Part shown: piece after piece, positions 1 to 8,154 of the stretch
How the letters are laid out: each line of letters opens with the position of its first letter
How positions within the stretch are numbered: the first letter of the stretch is position 1
Origin: Candidatus Melainabacteria bacterium
GTDB taxonomy: Bacteria; Cyanobacteriota; Vampirovibrionia; Obscuribacterales; Obscuribacteraceae
Direction: 5' to 3'
DNA length: 50,456 nt
Assembly: GCA_003153555.1 (NCBI GenBank)
Contig: PLZS01000199.1
Coordinates: 1 to 50,456, forward strand
Translations under genes and position numbers: made by a program
Notes under the pieces: generated by a model
Seen by the model: only the letters and a program-made list of their open reading frames with translations
What the model was told of the DNA's origin: nothing
Database searches by the model: none

Positions 1-115
1 AAAATACAAAGTTCGAGAGCAGAAGCACAAATGGTCTAAATTTCGCCGGGCTGACAAAAAACAATAAGCCCCAGGCGAGGACAAAAGCCATGAATTGAAT
101 CGATAGTAGAGTCAT
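1..115 (-). CDS. MBOAT family O-acyltransferase, N-terminus only (partial)
   Basis: Seen: an open frame starting with ATG at 115 and running off the window edge, encoding about 38 residues. It is hydrophobic, with a first membrane helix followed by SPAKFRPFVLLLSNFVF. The ATG overlaps the TGA of the SGNH gene upstream (ATGA), so the two genes are translationally coupled. Known: AlgI/DltB-type MBOAT proteins begin with a short helix, a basic turn and a helix containing an NFxFY-like motif, and they often sit next to SGNH/DltD/AlgJ-like partners. Inferred: this is the start of an MBOAT that acylates a surface polymer. The catalytic histidine region lies outside the window, so the family call rests on the N-terminus and on the parallel SGNH-MBOAT pair at 40.3-42.7 kb. 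Confidence 0.6.
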   Translation of the reverse strand, partial: MTLLSIQFMAFVLAWGLLFFVSPAKFRPFVLLLSNFVF

Positions 116-1224
116 TTTGCCTCACACCTGGCCAAAATGTCTCGAAACGGTTTTACGGCGAGTTGCCTGGCGAGCTCGTAACTCGCTCTCACTGAGCCAA
201 CGACGCTCAAGTGACTAACATCTGAATAGTGTCCATTTTCGTCATCGGTATGCAAATCAATTAAAAGCGCTTTGCTGCCATTCGCCGTCTCGTGTACTAG
301 TTCAGAAGATTTGATTGAGAATTTGGCCAGAAATTTATCACATAAATCAAGAGAATGCCCTGGTCTAGGAAGCCAGAGCAATACGAGCGGAATTTTTCTT
401 TCGCGGCAAAGATCGCTGATTGGCGAAAGATACTTTTGGTGAGCAATCACTGGCGATGCAAAATCAAATGCGGGCGGCGGGATGGAGCTACAGTACTCAT
501 CAATTTGCTCGTTACATTGCGCTGTAGTTAGCGTGCGATAGCCTGGAGCCCAACCGAGAGGCGAACCTTCCGCACCGACACCCACGGGTCCAGTCGCATA
601 AGCCTCCAGCGGTTTAAGAAGGCGCTCAGGGATAGTGGTGACAATACTTTTAAAAAATTGTCGATGTGAGATCAAGTATAAGTTCTGATCAATCAACCGC
701 CTGAGCTGTCCTAGCAGACTTGTCTTTTCACAAAGGAAAGCGCTTCCAGAAGGTGAATTAGCAAACTCAGCAGAGAAACCAACCTTACCGGCACGGTAAA
801 GCACATCCTCCGGACCTACGTCATAAATGATCATTGAAGGTATAAAACCTGACTCTAATGCAGTTTCGCAAAGGAATTTCTCATCTTCAGGCATCGACCC
901 ATAAGTGGCAAGATTAATGACACTCGATGCGCAACCAAGACGGTTCAGTTCGCTTGCCACCAGTTCAGGGTAAATTCCTCTCTGGGTTCTAGATGTACCG
1001 AGCAGCAGTACGCTGGTCCCTGCTTTAGGCGATAAATTTTTGGCTAAGGCGTACTTCTTATCGAAATCTGCAGAGTAGAACCCAGGTGGGCACCCAATCG
1101 AAACAACGAGCCGTGCGACAAGTTCCAAACCTATTAAAGTTAGAAACACACTTGCTACAACAGCCGCCTGCTTGGCAGTAGAACCGCGCCACATGAGACG
1201 TAATTCATTCGGATCCTGGTCCAT
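112..1224 (-). CDS. SGNH-hydrolase-like membrane-anchored protein, MBOAT partner
   Basis: Seen: 370 residues. One N-terminal membrane helix at about 18-43 leaves the rest outside the membrane. A GTS motif at 76-78 lies in LLLGTSRTQRG (SGNH block I, nucleophile Ser78), and a DVSH motif at 335-338 fits the block V DxxH. Known: SGNH proteins of the DltD/AlgJ/AlgX type act outside the membrane with an MBOAT to move an acyl group to or from a polymer. The ATG at 1224 opens the frame and the stop overlaps the start of the MBOAT. Inferred: accessory acyl-transfer or esterase subunit for polysaccharide O-acylation. Overall similarity to the other SGNH proteins at 38.1, 41.7 and 50.1 kb is limited to fold and motifs. 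The acyl group and target are unknown. Confidence 0.65.
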   Translation of the reverse strand: MDQDPNELRLMWRGSTAKQAAVVASVFLTLIGLELVARLVVSIGCPPGFYSADFDKKYALAKNLSPKAGTSVLLLGTSRTQRGIYPELVASELNRLGCASSVINLATYGSMPEDEKFLCETALESGFIPSMIIYDVGPEDVLYRAGKVGFSAEFANSPSGSAFLCEKTSLLGQLRRLIDQNLYLISHRQFFKSIVTTIPERLLKPLEAYATGPVGVGAEGSPLGWAPGYRTLTTAQCNEQIDEYCSSIPPPAFDFASPVIAHQKYLSPISDLCRERKIPLVLLWLPRPGHSLDLCDKFLAKFSIKSSELVHETANGSKALLIDLHTDDENGHYSDVSHLSVVGSVRASYELARQLAVKPFRDILARCEAK

Positions 1225-1404
1225 GATTACCTGCCGATCAAGTCTCCCGAAGCAAATAGAATATTGTGAGCCTCATATAGAGTGCAAGTGCAAAACCGCA
1301 GTTACAACTATGTTTCGCTCTAATTAAAGTTAACAGGTGCTAGACCGAGTGACATTTCAGGGTTATGGAACGCGATGCCGCAACGCTCTAATCACTTTTC
1401 TGCG

Positions 1405-2466
1405 TCAAGAACACTTCAACTCTGTCCACATTCGATCGTACGTAAAGATAGCAGAGCCAATGTCTGCGAGTTCCTCGCATTTTGCCATCACATCTGGCCG
1501 CGGATAAAGATTTCTATCCTGGGTCACGCTTGAAGGAAGCAATTTGAAGGCCACCTCGTTTGGTGTCGCATATCTTGTGTATGACGCGGTTGCAGCAGCA
1601 ATTTCAGGTTCCAGCATAAAGTTGATCCATTTGTAGGCGTTAGCCTCGTGCGGGGCGCCGCGCGGAATGCACAGATTATCAAGCCAAATCGAGGTTCCAT
1701 TTTCCGGAATTACATACCTAACGTCATGATTATCACGCTGAGCTTGATAGGCGTCGCCGCTATAAACTAACGAGAGCCAGCTGTCGCCCGAAGCTAATTG
1801 AACAATTACTTGATCGGACGTGTAGCACATGGTCAAAGGCTTTTGAACCACGAGGTCTCTCACCGCAGCACTTATTTGCGCTTGATCTGTAGAGTTGAAA
1901 GAAGAGCCTCGCTTTTTCAAGGACATTCCAATCGTCTCTCTTGCGTCGTCCAGAAGTGTCATGCGCTCAGCATAGTTTTGATTCCAGAAAATCTCTGTGT
2001 TAGTTGGCCACTGAGCTTTCTCGATGGCCGCGCTATTGAAGCCAATACCTGTAGTTCCCCAAGTGTACGGAACTGAGTGGACCAACTTTGGATCAAATTT
2101 AGGATTCCTAAATCGCTCCATAATATTCTTGAGGTTGGTTATTCTGGAATGGTCGAGAACAGACAGCTTGTCGAGCTTCATCAATTGTTTGATCAAGTAA
2201 CTGCTAGGAACGATGATGTCATAATCCGTAGCGCCAGCTTGAAGTTTTGCCAGAAGCGACTCGTTGGAAGCAAAAGTATCGTAAACAACCCGAATTCCGT
2301 ATCTGCGCTCAAATTCAGGGATTGTCGATGGATGCAAATAATCGGCCCAGCTATATATGTTTAGTTGATTTTCGTGTAATGATTTACTACTATTCTGCGT
2401 ACATGAGGTAAGAGCAGCACCGAATATAGTGCCAAGCGACATCCTCAAGAAGTGCCGTCGATTCAT
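1405..2466 (-). CDS. potD: PotD-like spermidine/putrescine ABC transporter substrate-binding lipoprotein
   Basis: Seen: about 353 residues from the ATG at 2466, which has GGTGAG four bases upstream. A GTG three codons earlier (2475) is possible. The N-terminus combines RRHFLR with a hydrophobic stretch and a lipobox ending ALTSC (Cys22). The mature part starts NIYSWADYLHPSTIPEFE, then has a YDTFASNESLLAKLQAG segment and GDAYQA further on, which are typical of PotD/PotF proteins. Known: these bind polyamines in the periplasm and deliver them to the PotABC importer. A matching PotA-type ATPase lies 7 kb away at 9.8-10.9 kb, but no permease genes are visible in the window. Polyamine specificity is inferred from family resemblance only. 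Confidence 0.85.
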   Translation of the reverse strand: MNRRHFLRMSLGTIFGAALTSCTQNSSKSLHENQLNIYSWADYLHPSTIPEFERRYGIRVVYDTFASNESLLAKLQAGATDYDIIVPSSYLIKQLMKLDKLSVLDHSRITNLKNIMERFRNPKFDPKLVHSVPYTWGTTGIGFNSAAIEKAQWPTNTEIFWNQNYAERMTLLDDARETIGMSLKKRGSSFNSTDQAQISAAVRDLVVQKPLTMCYTSDQVIVQLASGDSWLSLVYSGDAYQAQRDNHDVRYVIPENGTSIWLDNLCIPRGAPHEANAYKWINFMLEPEIAAATASYTRYATPNEVAFKLLPSSVTQDRNLYPRPDVMAKCEELADIGSAIFTYDRMWTELKCS

Positions 2467-2657
2467 GCTTCTCACCCAAATTTAATATTCTAATCACCAA
2501 ACCTCGAAAAAAGATCAAAATGAATATACTGGCAATTTATATGGTTGTCGGATCAATTGTCTTGGTGTCAACTTGACCAAACCGCCAGCAGGATAGCCTT
2601 TGGAGAAGATCGCAAGGACACAAGGAGGCAAAGACTTATTAATTCTCAGGAACCGAC

Positions 2658-2699
2658 ATGTTAGACACTGCGTCTAAGGGCCTGTTCGAGGAGGACTAA
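2658..2699 (+). CDS. possible 13-codon leader peptide upstream of the KGG gene
   Basis: Seen: ATG at 2658 preceded by AGGAA at about six bases. It is followed by 13 codons and TAA at 2697-2699, which ends three bases before the KGG start codon at 2703. The ribosome binding site of the KGG gene (GAGGAGG, 2689-2695) lies inside this mini-frame. Inferred: ribosomes translating the leader would pass over the downstream binding site, allowing translational coupling. Such short frames arise by chance, so this is a weak call. Confidence 0.3.
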   Translation: MLDTASKGLFEED

Positions 2700-2702
2700 A
2701 TA

Positions 2703-2999
2703 ATGCAACAGAATACTGAACAAGAGTTCGAGCCCACAGCGGATGCTGCCCAACAAAAATTTGCCGCAAGGTCGGGCAAGCAAAATAGCGGAAAGCGCGG
2801 CGAGCGCGGATTCGCAGCCATGGACCCAGCTCAACAAAAGTCGATCGCTAGTAAAGGTGGGCAAGCCGTTAGCCAAAACCGTGAACACATGTCAGAGATA
2901 GGACGCAAGGGTGGCGAAGCCGTTAGTCAAAACCGCGAGCATATGTCGACAATCGGCCGCAAAGGCGGCGAAGCTGGTGGAAAAAATAGCAACAGTTAA
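2703..2999 (+). CDS. KGG-repeat stress-induced protein (GsiB-like)
   Basis: Seen: 98 residues, extremely hydrophilic, with no cysteine and no membrane segment. KGG motifs fall at residues 51-53, 69-71 and 87-89, separated by an 18-residue unit of the form AVSQNREHMSxIGR. An N-terminal part carries a degenerate SGKRGERGFAAMDP segment of the same style. A strong GAGGAGG site precedes the ATG and a rho-independent terminator follows the stop, so it is probably a single-gene transcript. Known: proteins with this motif (GsiB, PF10685) are general-stress or desiccation-associated, hydrophilin-like proteins. Inferred: stress protectant. It has no evident tie to polysaccharide synthesis beyond position. 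Confidence 0.85.
   Translation: MQQNTEQEFEPTADAAQQKFAARSGKQNSGKRGERGFAAMDPAQQKSIASKGGQAVSQNREHMSEIGRKGGEAVSQNREHMSTIGRKGGEAGGKNSNS
2853..2960 (+). repeat. two tandem 54-bp coding repeats in the KGG gene
   Basis: Two consecutive 54-bp units (2853-2906 and 2907-2960) encode nearly identical 18-residue blocks. The DNA copies differ mostly at third codon positions, so the duplication is not very recent and the protein sequence has been kept. A third KGG starts at 2961. Confidence 0.8.
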
Positions 3000-3021
3000 C
3001 GACCTAGCAGCTAACGCAACT

Positions 3022-3051
3022 GAGGAAGCCCAAAATGGGCTTCCTCGTTTT
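3022..3051 (+). terminator. rho-independent terminator of the KGG gene
   Basis: An 11-bp perfect stem (3022-3032 with 3036-3046, arm GAGGAAGCCCA), a three-base loop, then GTTTT. It lies 22 bp after the KGG stop codon. Confidence 0.9.
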
Positions 3052-3384
3052 GACATTATCTATCGTGGCTGGTTTGTAGAACCGTGTGACTGGAGCATTC
3101 GAATTGAGAGAGAGCGCGCGCGGGTCTGTGCGTGTGTGTAAGTGCCAGAAAAACGCCACCGTCTGTAGTGCTCGAGAATGACTAGGACCCGATCCGTGAA
3201 CAAACTTTTGCAACCCGAACTCGTGAAGTGCACTTGCAGCCAAGAACCGGACAAAAGGAACACTTGGTTTAATACAATTAATGAAACGCTCCAAAATTAG
3301 GCTGGTCCAATCACATTCTGAGGCTGGTAAGGTACACTGCCAGCTTGTAAAAATTACGTGGAATCTGGTACGGACATCAGTGTC
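3052..3384. other. 333-bp stretch without a gene; contains simple dinucleotide tracts
   Basis: No frame here has a ribosome site plus a recognisable product; the short frames overlap each other and have no family features. The notable content is a run of dinucleotide blocks at 3106-3139 (GA repeats, then CG repeats, then TG repeats). The promoter of the transketolase operon should lie in the 3' part, but I cannot point to clear -35/-10 boxes. Confidence 0.5.
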
Positions 3385-4215
3385 ATGGATCTATTGCACA
3401 CTTTATCAAAACAAGAATCGACTCAGACAATGGGACTGCGCTTGCGCAAAACAATCATTGAGCAGTCGAAACGTGCCGGCGTGGGACACATCGGCTCAGC
3501 TCTCTCTGTAGCTGATATAGTTGCCTGCCTTTACGGAAGAGTCATCAAAGCGAAGACACCGCGAGATCCGGATCGTGATCGTTTTGTTCTCTCCAAAGGT
3601 CATGCGGCGCTGGCACTATACGCAGCCTTTGCAGAACGCGGTTGGATTACAACTAAGCAACTCAACACCTATTGTGGTGATGGCAGCCACTTAGGAGTTC
3701 ATCCTGAGCACGCTTTACCGGGAGTCGACTTCGCGACGGGATCATTAGGACAAGGTCTGTCGTTCGGTGTGGGCGCAGCACTGGCGGCGAAAAGACAGAA
3801 AACCGACCGTCGCGTTTTTGTTCTTCTTAGCGATGCTGAGTGTAATGAAGGTTCTGTCTGGGAAGCGATTATGTTCGCGGCTCAGCACAAGCTCAATAAC
3901 TTATTTGCCATTGTCGATTTGAACGGTCAGCAAGCGTTTGGATATACGAAAGATGTACTCAACCTTTCACCGATGGATGAGCGATGGAAAATTTTTGGTT
4001 GGGACGTTCACAATGTCGATGGGCATGATGAAGACGCGATGGCCGAGGTAATCAAAAACCATTCCGGGGTCGGCGATAAGCCTCATGTGCTAATTGCTCA
4101 CACAACTTTTGGAAAAGGTGTCTCTTACATGGAGCACCAAATCAAGTGGCACTATAGCCCAATGAACGATGCTGAATATGCCCAAGCAATGTCTGAATTA
4201 GAGAGGCAATCATGA
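3385..4215 (+). CDS. transketolase, N-terminal (TPP-binding) subunit
   Basis: Seen: about 276 residues. RAGVGHIGSALSVADI and SKGHAALALYAAFAERG fit the pyrophosphate-side domain. The TPP/Mg motif reads LLSDAECNEGSVWEA and ends with IVDLNGQQAFG; most relatives have DG where this has DA. Start: ATG at 3385 is preferred; an in-frame GTG at 3358 has no better ribosome site. Known: split transketolases have an N-subunit binding TPP and a separate C-subunit, and transfer two-carbon ketol units between sugars. The C-subunit follows with an ATGA overlap. The operon continues into a GT2 and a sulfotransferase. Inferred: the enzyme serves sugar-precursor or unusual-sugar synthesis for the glycan rather than central metabolism; no substrate can be read out. 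Confidence 0.85.
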   Translation: MDLLHTLSKQESTQTMGLRLRKTIIEQSKRAGVGHIGSALSVADIVACLYGRVIKAKTPRDPDRDRFVLSKGHAALALYAAFAERGWITTKQLNTYCGDGSHLGVHPEHALPGVDFATGSLGQGLSFGVGAALAAKRQKTDRRVFVLLSDAECNEGSVWEAIMFAAQHKLNNLFAIVDLNGQQAFGYTKDVLNLSPMDERWKIFGWDVHNVDGHDEDAMAEVIKNHSGVGDKPHVLIAHTTFGKGVSYMEHQIKWHYSPMNDAEYAQAMSELERQS

Positions 4216-5141
4216 GAGGCGCATTTGCCAAAACACTAACCGAACTTGCCGCAAAAGATTCGCGAATTTATTTGCTCACAGGCGATCTTGGCTATATGGC
4301 GCTGGAGCCATTTGCGGAGAAATTCCCGGAACGATTTATCAATGTTGGCGTCGCCGAACAAAACATGGTTGGCATTGCCACAGGGCTGGCTGAGGCGGGT
4401 TTCATTCCTGTCGTTTATTCAATCGTCACTTTTGCTTCACTGCGTCCTTACGAGTTCATTCGCAATGGTCCGATTCTTCATCAACTGCCCGTGCGGATCG
4501 CCGGAGTTGGCGGCGGTGTGGAGTACGGTCACAACGGAGCAACACATTACGGTCTTGAAGATGTTGGCGTGATGCGAGTCCAGCCTGGCATCACAGTAGT
4601 TGCGCCTGCCGATGCACAACAAACCAAGACAGCTCTCGAAAAAACCTACGATCTGCCAGGTCCCGTCTACTACCGACTTGGTAAGGACGATCGGATCGTT
4701 GTGCCTGGCTTGGACGGAAGATTCGATTTAGGCAAAGTTCAAGTTATTCGCGAAGGCAAAGACCTGCTCCTCATCTCCATGGGTGGTATTGGTTTTGAAG
4801 TAGCTAAGGCTGCAGAAATTTTGAGCAAGGAAGGTATTGAGGCCAGAGTTCTTGTAGTCGCCAGCATCAACCCGGCTCCTGTCGAAGATTTACAGCGCGA
4901 GCTGGGACAATTCAGACAAGCAATCACCGTCGAAGCTCATTATGCCTCGGGTGGATTGGCATCCCTCGTATCCGAAGTGGTCGCTCAATCTGGTATCAAC
5001 TGCCGCATCTCACGATGTGCAATTGAAGCATCTCCAGATGGAGAAACAGGCAGCCAGAGTTACCTATACAACAAGTTCGGACTGTCAGCTGAATCAGTTG
5101 CGGCCAAGGCAAAGAGTATGCTTTGCGGGGTGGGCGTGTGA
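4212..5141 (+). CDS. transketolase, C-terminal (pyrimidine-binding) subunit
   Basis: Seen: 309 residues. The pyrimidine-binding domain has FINVGVAEQNMVGIATGLAE, containing the Glu that activates the TPP aminopyrimidine, and YSIVTFASLRPYEFIRN. The transketolase C-domain follows from about 180 (DLLLISMGGIGFEVAKAA). Its ATG overlaps the stop of the N-subunit, and its own stop overlaps the GTG of the GT2 that follows, so all three are coupled. Known: it forms a heterotetrameric transketolase or DXS-like enzyme with the N-subunit. The EQN motif and the split arrangement match transketolase pairs common in polysaccharide clusters. Confidence 0.87.
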   Translation: MRGAFAKTLTELAAKDSRIYLLTGDLGYMALEPFAEKFPERFINVGVAEQNMVGIATGLAEAGFIPVVYSIVTFASLRPYEFIRNGPILHQLPVRIAGVGGGVEYGHNGATHYGLEDVGVMRVQPGITVVAPADAQQTKTALEKTYDLPGPVYYRLGKDDRIVVPGLDGRFDLGKVQVIREGKDLLLISMGGIGFEVAKAAEILSKEGIEARVLVVASINPAPVEDLQRELGQFRQAITVEAHYASGGLASLVSEVVAQSGINCRISRCAIEASPDGETGSQSYLYNKFGLSAESVAAKAKSMLCGVGV

Positions 5142-5854
5142 CGGAGAAGTCTATTTCCGTAGTACTTCCAGTCCACAATCAGGAAGACCACATCCACGAA
5201 ATCGTCTCATCATATTTAGAAGTTCTCTCTAAAATTCCAGGCGAGCACGAGCTTATCCTCGTCACAAACGCTTGCCGAGACAAGTCTCCTGAAATCTGCC
5301 AGACCTTATCTGAGCAGCATCCAAACGTCAAAACTCTGGACATCAAAAACGGTGGTTGGGGACTCTCGGTCAAGCTTGGTCTAAAAGAGGCAACTGGAGA
5401 CGTTCTTTGCTATACCAATTCAGCCCGAACCAGTGCTGAAATTCTTACCTTGTCGTTGCTTTACGCTGTCGCTTATCCTGAAGTGGTGATCAAAGCAAAT
5501 AGAAAGATCCGTGAGAGTCTGAGACGCAGACTGGGTTCTCTTCTCTACAACTTAGAGTGCAGAGCATTTTTTGATTTGGCAACATGGGACATCAACGGCA
5601 CACCAAAAATATTCCCACGCAAATTCAGCAAGCTTCTAGAACTGACTCGGGATGACGATTTGATCGATGCTGAATTCAATGCGATCTGTCGTCGCGAAAA
5701 TTATCCGATGCTTGAAGTACCGGTTCTATCAACGAAAAGGCACAGTGGTAAATCTACTACCAACTACAATTCAGCATTCAAAATGTACTGGGGAGCTTAC
5801 GAGCTTTGGCGAAGCATGCGACAACCAAGTGAGCCATTAGTTCAAAGAGATTGA
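5138..5854 (+). CDS. family 2 glycosyltransferase-like protein lacking the usual DxD
   Basis: Seen: about 238 residues from a GTG at 5138 that overlaps the preceding TGA and has a G-rich site upstream. A TTG at 5123 gives a longer variant. The GT-A start SVVLPVHNQEDHIHEIV is clear, as is NGGWGLSVKLGL. At the position of the metal-binding DxD, however, it reads CYTNSART with no Asp. No membrane helix is seen, unlike dolichol-phosphate-mannose-synthase relatives with C-terminal helices. Known: GT2 enzymes use nucleotide- or lipid-linked sugars. Inferred: it acts on the product of the coupled transketolase or on the nascent glycan. The missing DxD makes catalysis uncertain. Confidence 0.75.
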   Translation: MTEKSISVVLPVHNQEDHIHEIVSSYLEVLSKIPGEHELILVTNACRDKSPEICQTLSEQHPNVKTLDIKNGGWGLSVKLGLKEATGDVLCYTNSARTSAEILTLSLLYAVAYPEVVIKANRKIRESLRRRLGSLLYNLECRAFFDLATWDINGTPKIFPRKFSKLLELTRDDDLIDAEFNAICRRENYPMLEVPVLSTKRHSGKSTTNYNSAFKMYWGAYELWRSMRQPSEPLVQRD

Positions 5855-5870
5855 GATAAGGAGATAGTTC

Positions 5871-6821
5871 ATGAGTGGTAAGTTTAAGTTACTGATGATT
5901 GGCGCCATGTATGAAAATGGCGGCAATACAACCCATCGTTTTCTCGATGGTCATCCTCAAATGTTTGTTTATCCTTTCGAGTCGCAACCAGGCACCAGAC
6001 TGATTAATGACAATCTTTCATCAATGTTCCCAGTCAAGTATCGCTGGCCTGAGTTCACGCTAGATGCGACACCAGAGCAAGATTACAAAGCGATCATCGA
6101 CGAAGAAGGCAAAGTGCGCGCTCGTACTCCGAACGTGAGCAAATTCCGCCATGAGCCGATGGAATTCAATGACGATGAGCGTCGTGATTTCTACGTAAAG
6201 TATGTTGCCAAAACCGGCAGATCACGCGCCAACAATATGGCTGCATTCTTCCAAGCCACATTCGATGCCTGGAAAGACTACAACCGCACGGGCAGAGAGC
6301 TGTTCCATGTCGGCTACAGCCCGATCATCGGTGTTGATGCAGACAAGATTCTCACAGACCTTCCGGACTCTCACGTTCTCCACGTTGTACGCAATCCATG
6401 GTCAGCCTACGCTGACACCAAAAAGCGTCCAGTGCCACTGTCATTGAAGAATTACATGCTTGGTTGGACGATGAATCAATATCACGCTCTGCTCTTCAAA
6501 GAGCAATTCCCAGATCGCATGCACATCGTGCGTGCTGAAGATGTAATGGCTGATTCATACAAGACCCTTGGCGATCTTTGCGAAAAGCTCGGCTTGGAAA
6601 GAGCAGAATCACTCAAGACACCAAGCTGGAACGGTAAAGAGCTGACTGAAGTTTATCCTTGGGGCACAATTCGCAAAGCCAATCCAGAAGCCAATCTTGC
6701 AACAGCCAACGAACTATCGCAAGACGAGAAAGACCAAATTCGTCAGTACACCTGGCAGTATTTGGATACTTTTGACTACAAGAATTTCTTGAATTCGAAG
6801 GTCCTTTCCGCAAAGCAATAG
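5871..6821 (+). CDS. sulfotransferase-family protein
   Basis: Seen: 316 residues, ATG preceded by AAGGAG. The PAPS-binding layout is present: an N-terminal strand-loop GAMYENGGNTTHRF, which is a divergent form of the 5'-phosphosulfate loop, and a 3'-phosphate segment LHVVRNPWSAYADTKKRP. A late TLGDLCEKLGLE helix is common in this family. There is no signal peptide, so it is cytoplasmic. It lies 16 bp after the GT2 and 7 bp before a GT87-like gene, in one operon with the split transketolase. Known: such enzymes transfer sulfate from PAPS to sugar hydroxyls or other acceptors. Inferred: sulfation of a glycan precursor. No PAPS synthesis genes are visible in the window. Confidence 0.75.
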   Translation: MSGKFKLLMIGAMYENGGNTTHRFLDGHPQMFVYPFESQPGTRLINDNLSSMFPVKYRWPEFTLDATPEQDYKAIIDEEGKVRARTPNVSKFRHEPMEFNDDERRDFYVKYVAKTGRSRANNMAAFFQATFDAWKDYNRTGRELFHVGYSPIIGVDADKILTDLPDSHVLHVVRNPWSAYADTKKRPVPLSLKNYMLGWTMNQYHALLFKEQFPDRMHIVRAEDVMADSYKTLGDLCEKLGLERAESLKTPSWNGKELTEVYPWGTIRKANPEANLATANELSQDEKDQIRQYTWQYLDTFDYKNFLNSKVLSAKQ

Positions 6822-6828
6822 ACACAAC

Positions 6829-8154
6829 GTGCCGACAAACGACAAAATTCTTGGATCAACTGAACCTGGGTTAGTGAGCCGTCATAGCCGTCTCACTGAC
6901 TATAGTTGTCTGGTTTCGTTAGCGCAAGAAAATTATCGAGAGATATTAGCGGCGATTTTAGTGACTTGGCTTGTTTTAACGAACGTCTACCACTTGAATT
7001 GCAATAACGTCATGATGGATGCCAAAGTGTTCTACATGGTAGCAGTGCGGTATGCGTCTGGCTTGTCGATCTACATGTGGCCACCTTCCGCAGACACTGG
7101 ATACTTCTTGTACAGCCCAGCCATACCAATGCTCATGAGGCCGCTTTTGAGGTGGGGCGATCCTGGGACACTACAGGTTTGGTTTGGGCTGAACATAGTC
7201 GCATTGAGCATCTCTGGAGGCATAGCCGCACTTCTAAGTGTCGGTTGCACCAAGAGAGCATTTGTCGTTTACTGTGCAATATTGGCGATGTTTTTCCACA
7301 ACTGGGCTTTCACTAATGAAGCATTTGGTGCAAATTGTCAGATGCTCTTAGCTCTAATTTTTTCGGTCATGCTCGTTGCTGTCAGATTTGGCAAGCACAA
7401 CGTTTTTGCCGCGGGTGTAGCCATAGGAGCTTGTTTCAAACTATGGATGGTCGGCATAATCGGCTATTTGGCATTGAAACGTAAGTTTAAAGAAGTGATC
7501 GTTTGCCTAGCCATCTTCGCTTGCTCATTTGGCTTGATGTTCCAAATCATCGGCTGGGATCAATTTGATGCATTCGCGAAACTAAACAAACTCTACGGCG
7601 AAAGGAAACTTGGAGGAAACATCTTGATGCACTCTATCAGTGCATTTGGAGACGTCCATCTCAAAGCGAACACCTTTATGAAACCCCTTGTAGACAATGA
7701 ATCGATCCGAAATATATTCGTTTATTTCAGTGATGGTGCGATTCTGCTGACCTTACTTTGGGTGATGGTGCGCAAGAGAGAGAGCCCAAACACAACTGAA
7801 GACATTCTAAAATTATGTTTCTTCATCAGCAGCATGTTTCTTGTCATGCCGGTTTTTCACCTGTCCTATGTTGTCGTGCTCCTTCCAGGATTAGCATGGC
7901 TCATTTTTACGAACCAACAGATTACCCCTCTGTGCAAAGTGAGCGGCTTCCTTCTTTATTTAGTCCTGACTCGAATCCAAGTTCTCGCAGACTATGGTTT
8001 AGCCAAGGGACTCACCAATCCGGTAGCGGGGTTACTCGCCTCGATGCCGTTTTTTTGGTTAGTGGCATTTTGGGCGGTGCTGTTGTTTGCGATACTCAAC
8101 TGCCGATCGCCGGAAATTCAGAACCGTTGCGACAACCGACTAAAGCAGAACTAG
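6829..8154 (+). CDS. GT87-like polytopic membrane mannosyltransferase (DUF2029)
   Basis: Seen: 441 residues, GTG start, with a dozen or so hydrophobic segments. After the first helix come MMDAKVFYMVAVRYASGLSIYMWPP and a YSPAIPMLMRPL loop. This fits GT-C/GT87 proteins, where an acidic residue in the first outer loop is catalytic (here D of MMDAK). Known: GT87 enzymes use polyprenyl-phosphate-mannose on the outer membrane face. It closes the transketolase-GT2-sulfotransferase operon and overlaps the convergent flippase gene by 4 bp. A paralogue of the same length is at 15.6-16.9 kb; both share a K-x-W-x-x-G-x-x-G motif (FKLWMVGIIGYL here) and a downstream IGW. The sugar donor is unknown. Confidence 0.7.
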   Translation: MPTNDKILGSTEPGLVSRHSRLTDYSCLVSLAQENYREILAAILVTWLVLTNVYHLNCNNVMMDAKVFYMVAVRYASGLSIYMWPPSADTGYFLYSPAIPMLMRPLLRWGDPGTLQVWFGLNIVALSISGGIAALLSVGCTKRAFVVYCAILAMFFHNWAFTNEAFGANCQMLLALIFSVMLVAVRFGKHNVFAAGVAIGACFKLWMVGIIGYLALKRKFKEVIVCLAIFACSFGLMFQIIGWDQFDAFAKLNKLYGERKLGGNILMHSISAFGDVHLKANTFMKPLVDNESIRNIFVYFSDGAILLTLLWVMVRKRESPNTTEDILKLCFFISSMFLVMPVFHLSYVVVLLPGLAWLIFTNQQITPLCKVSGFLLYLVLTRIQVLADYGLAKGLTNPVAGLLASMPFFWLVAFWAVLLFAILNCRSPEIQNRCDNRLKQN

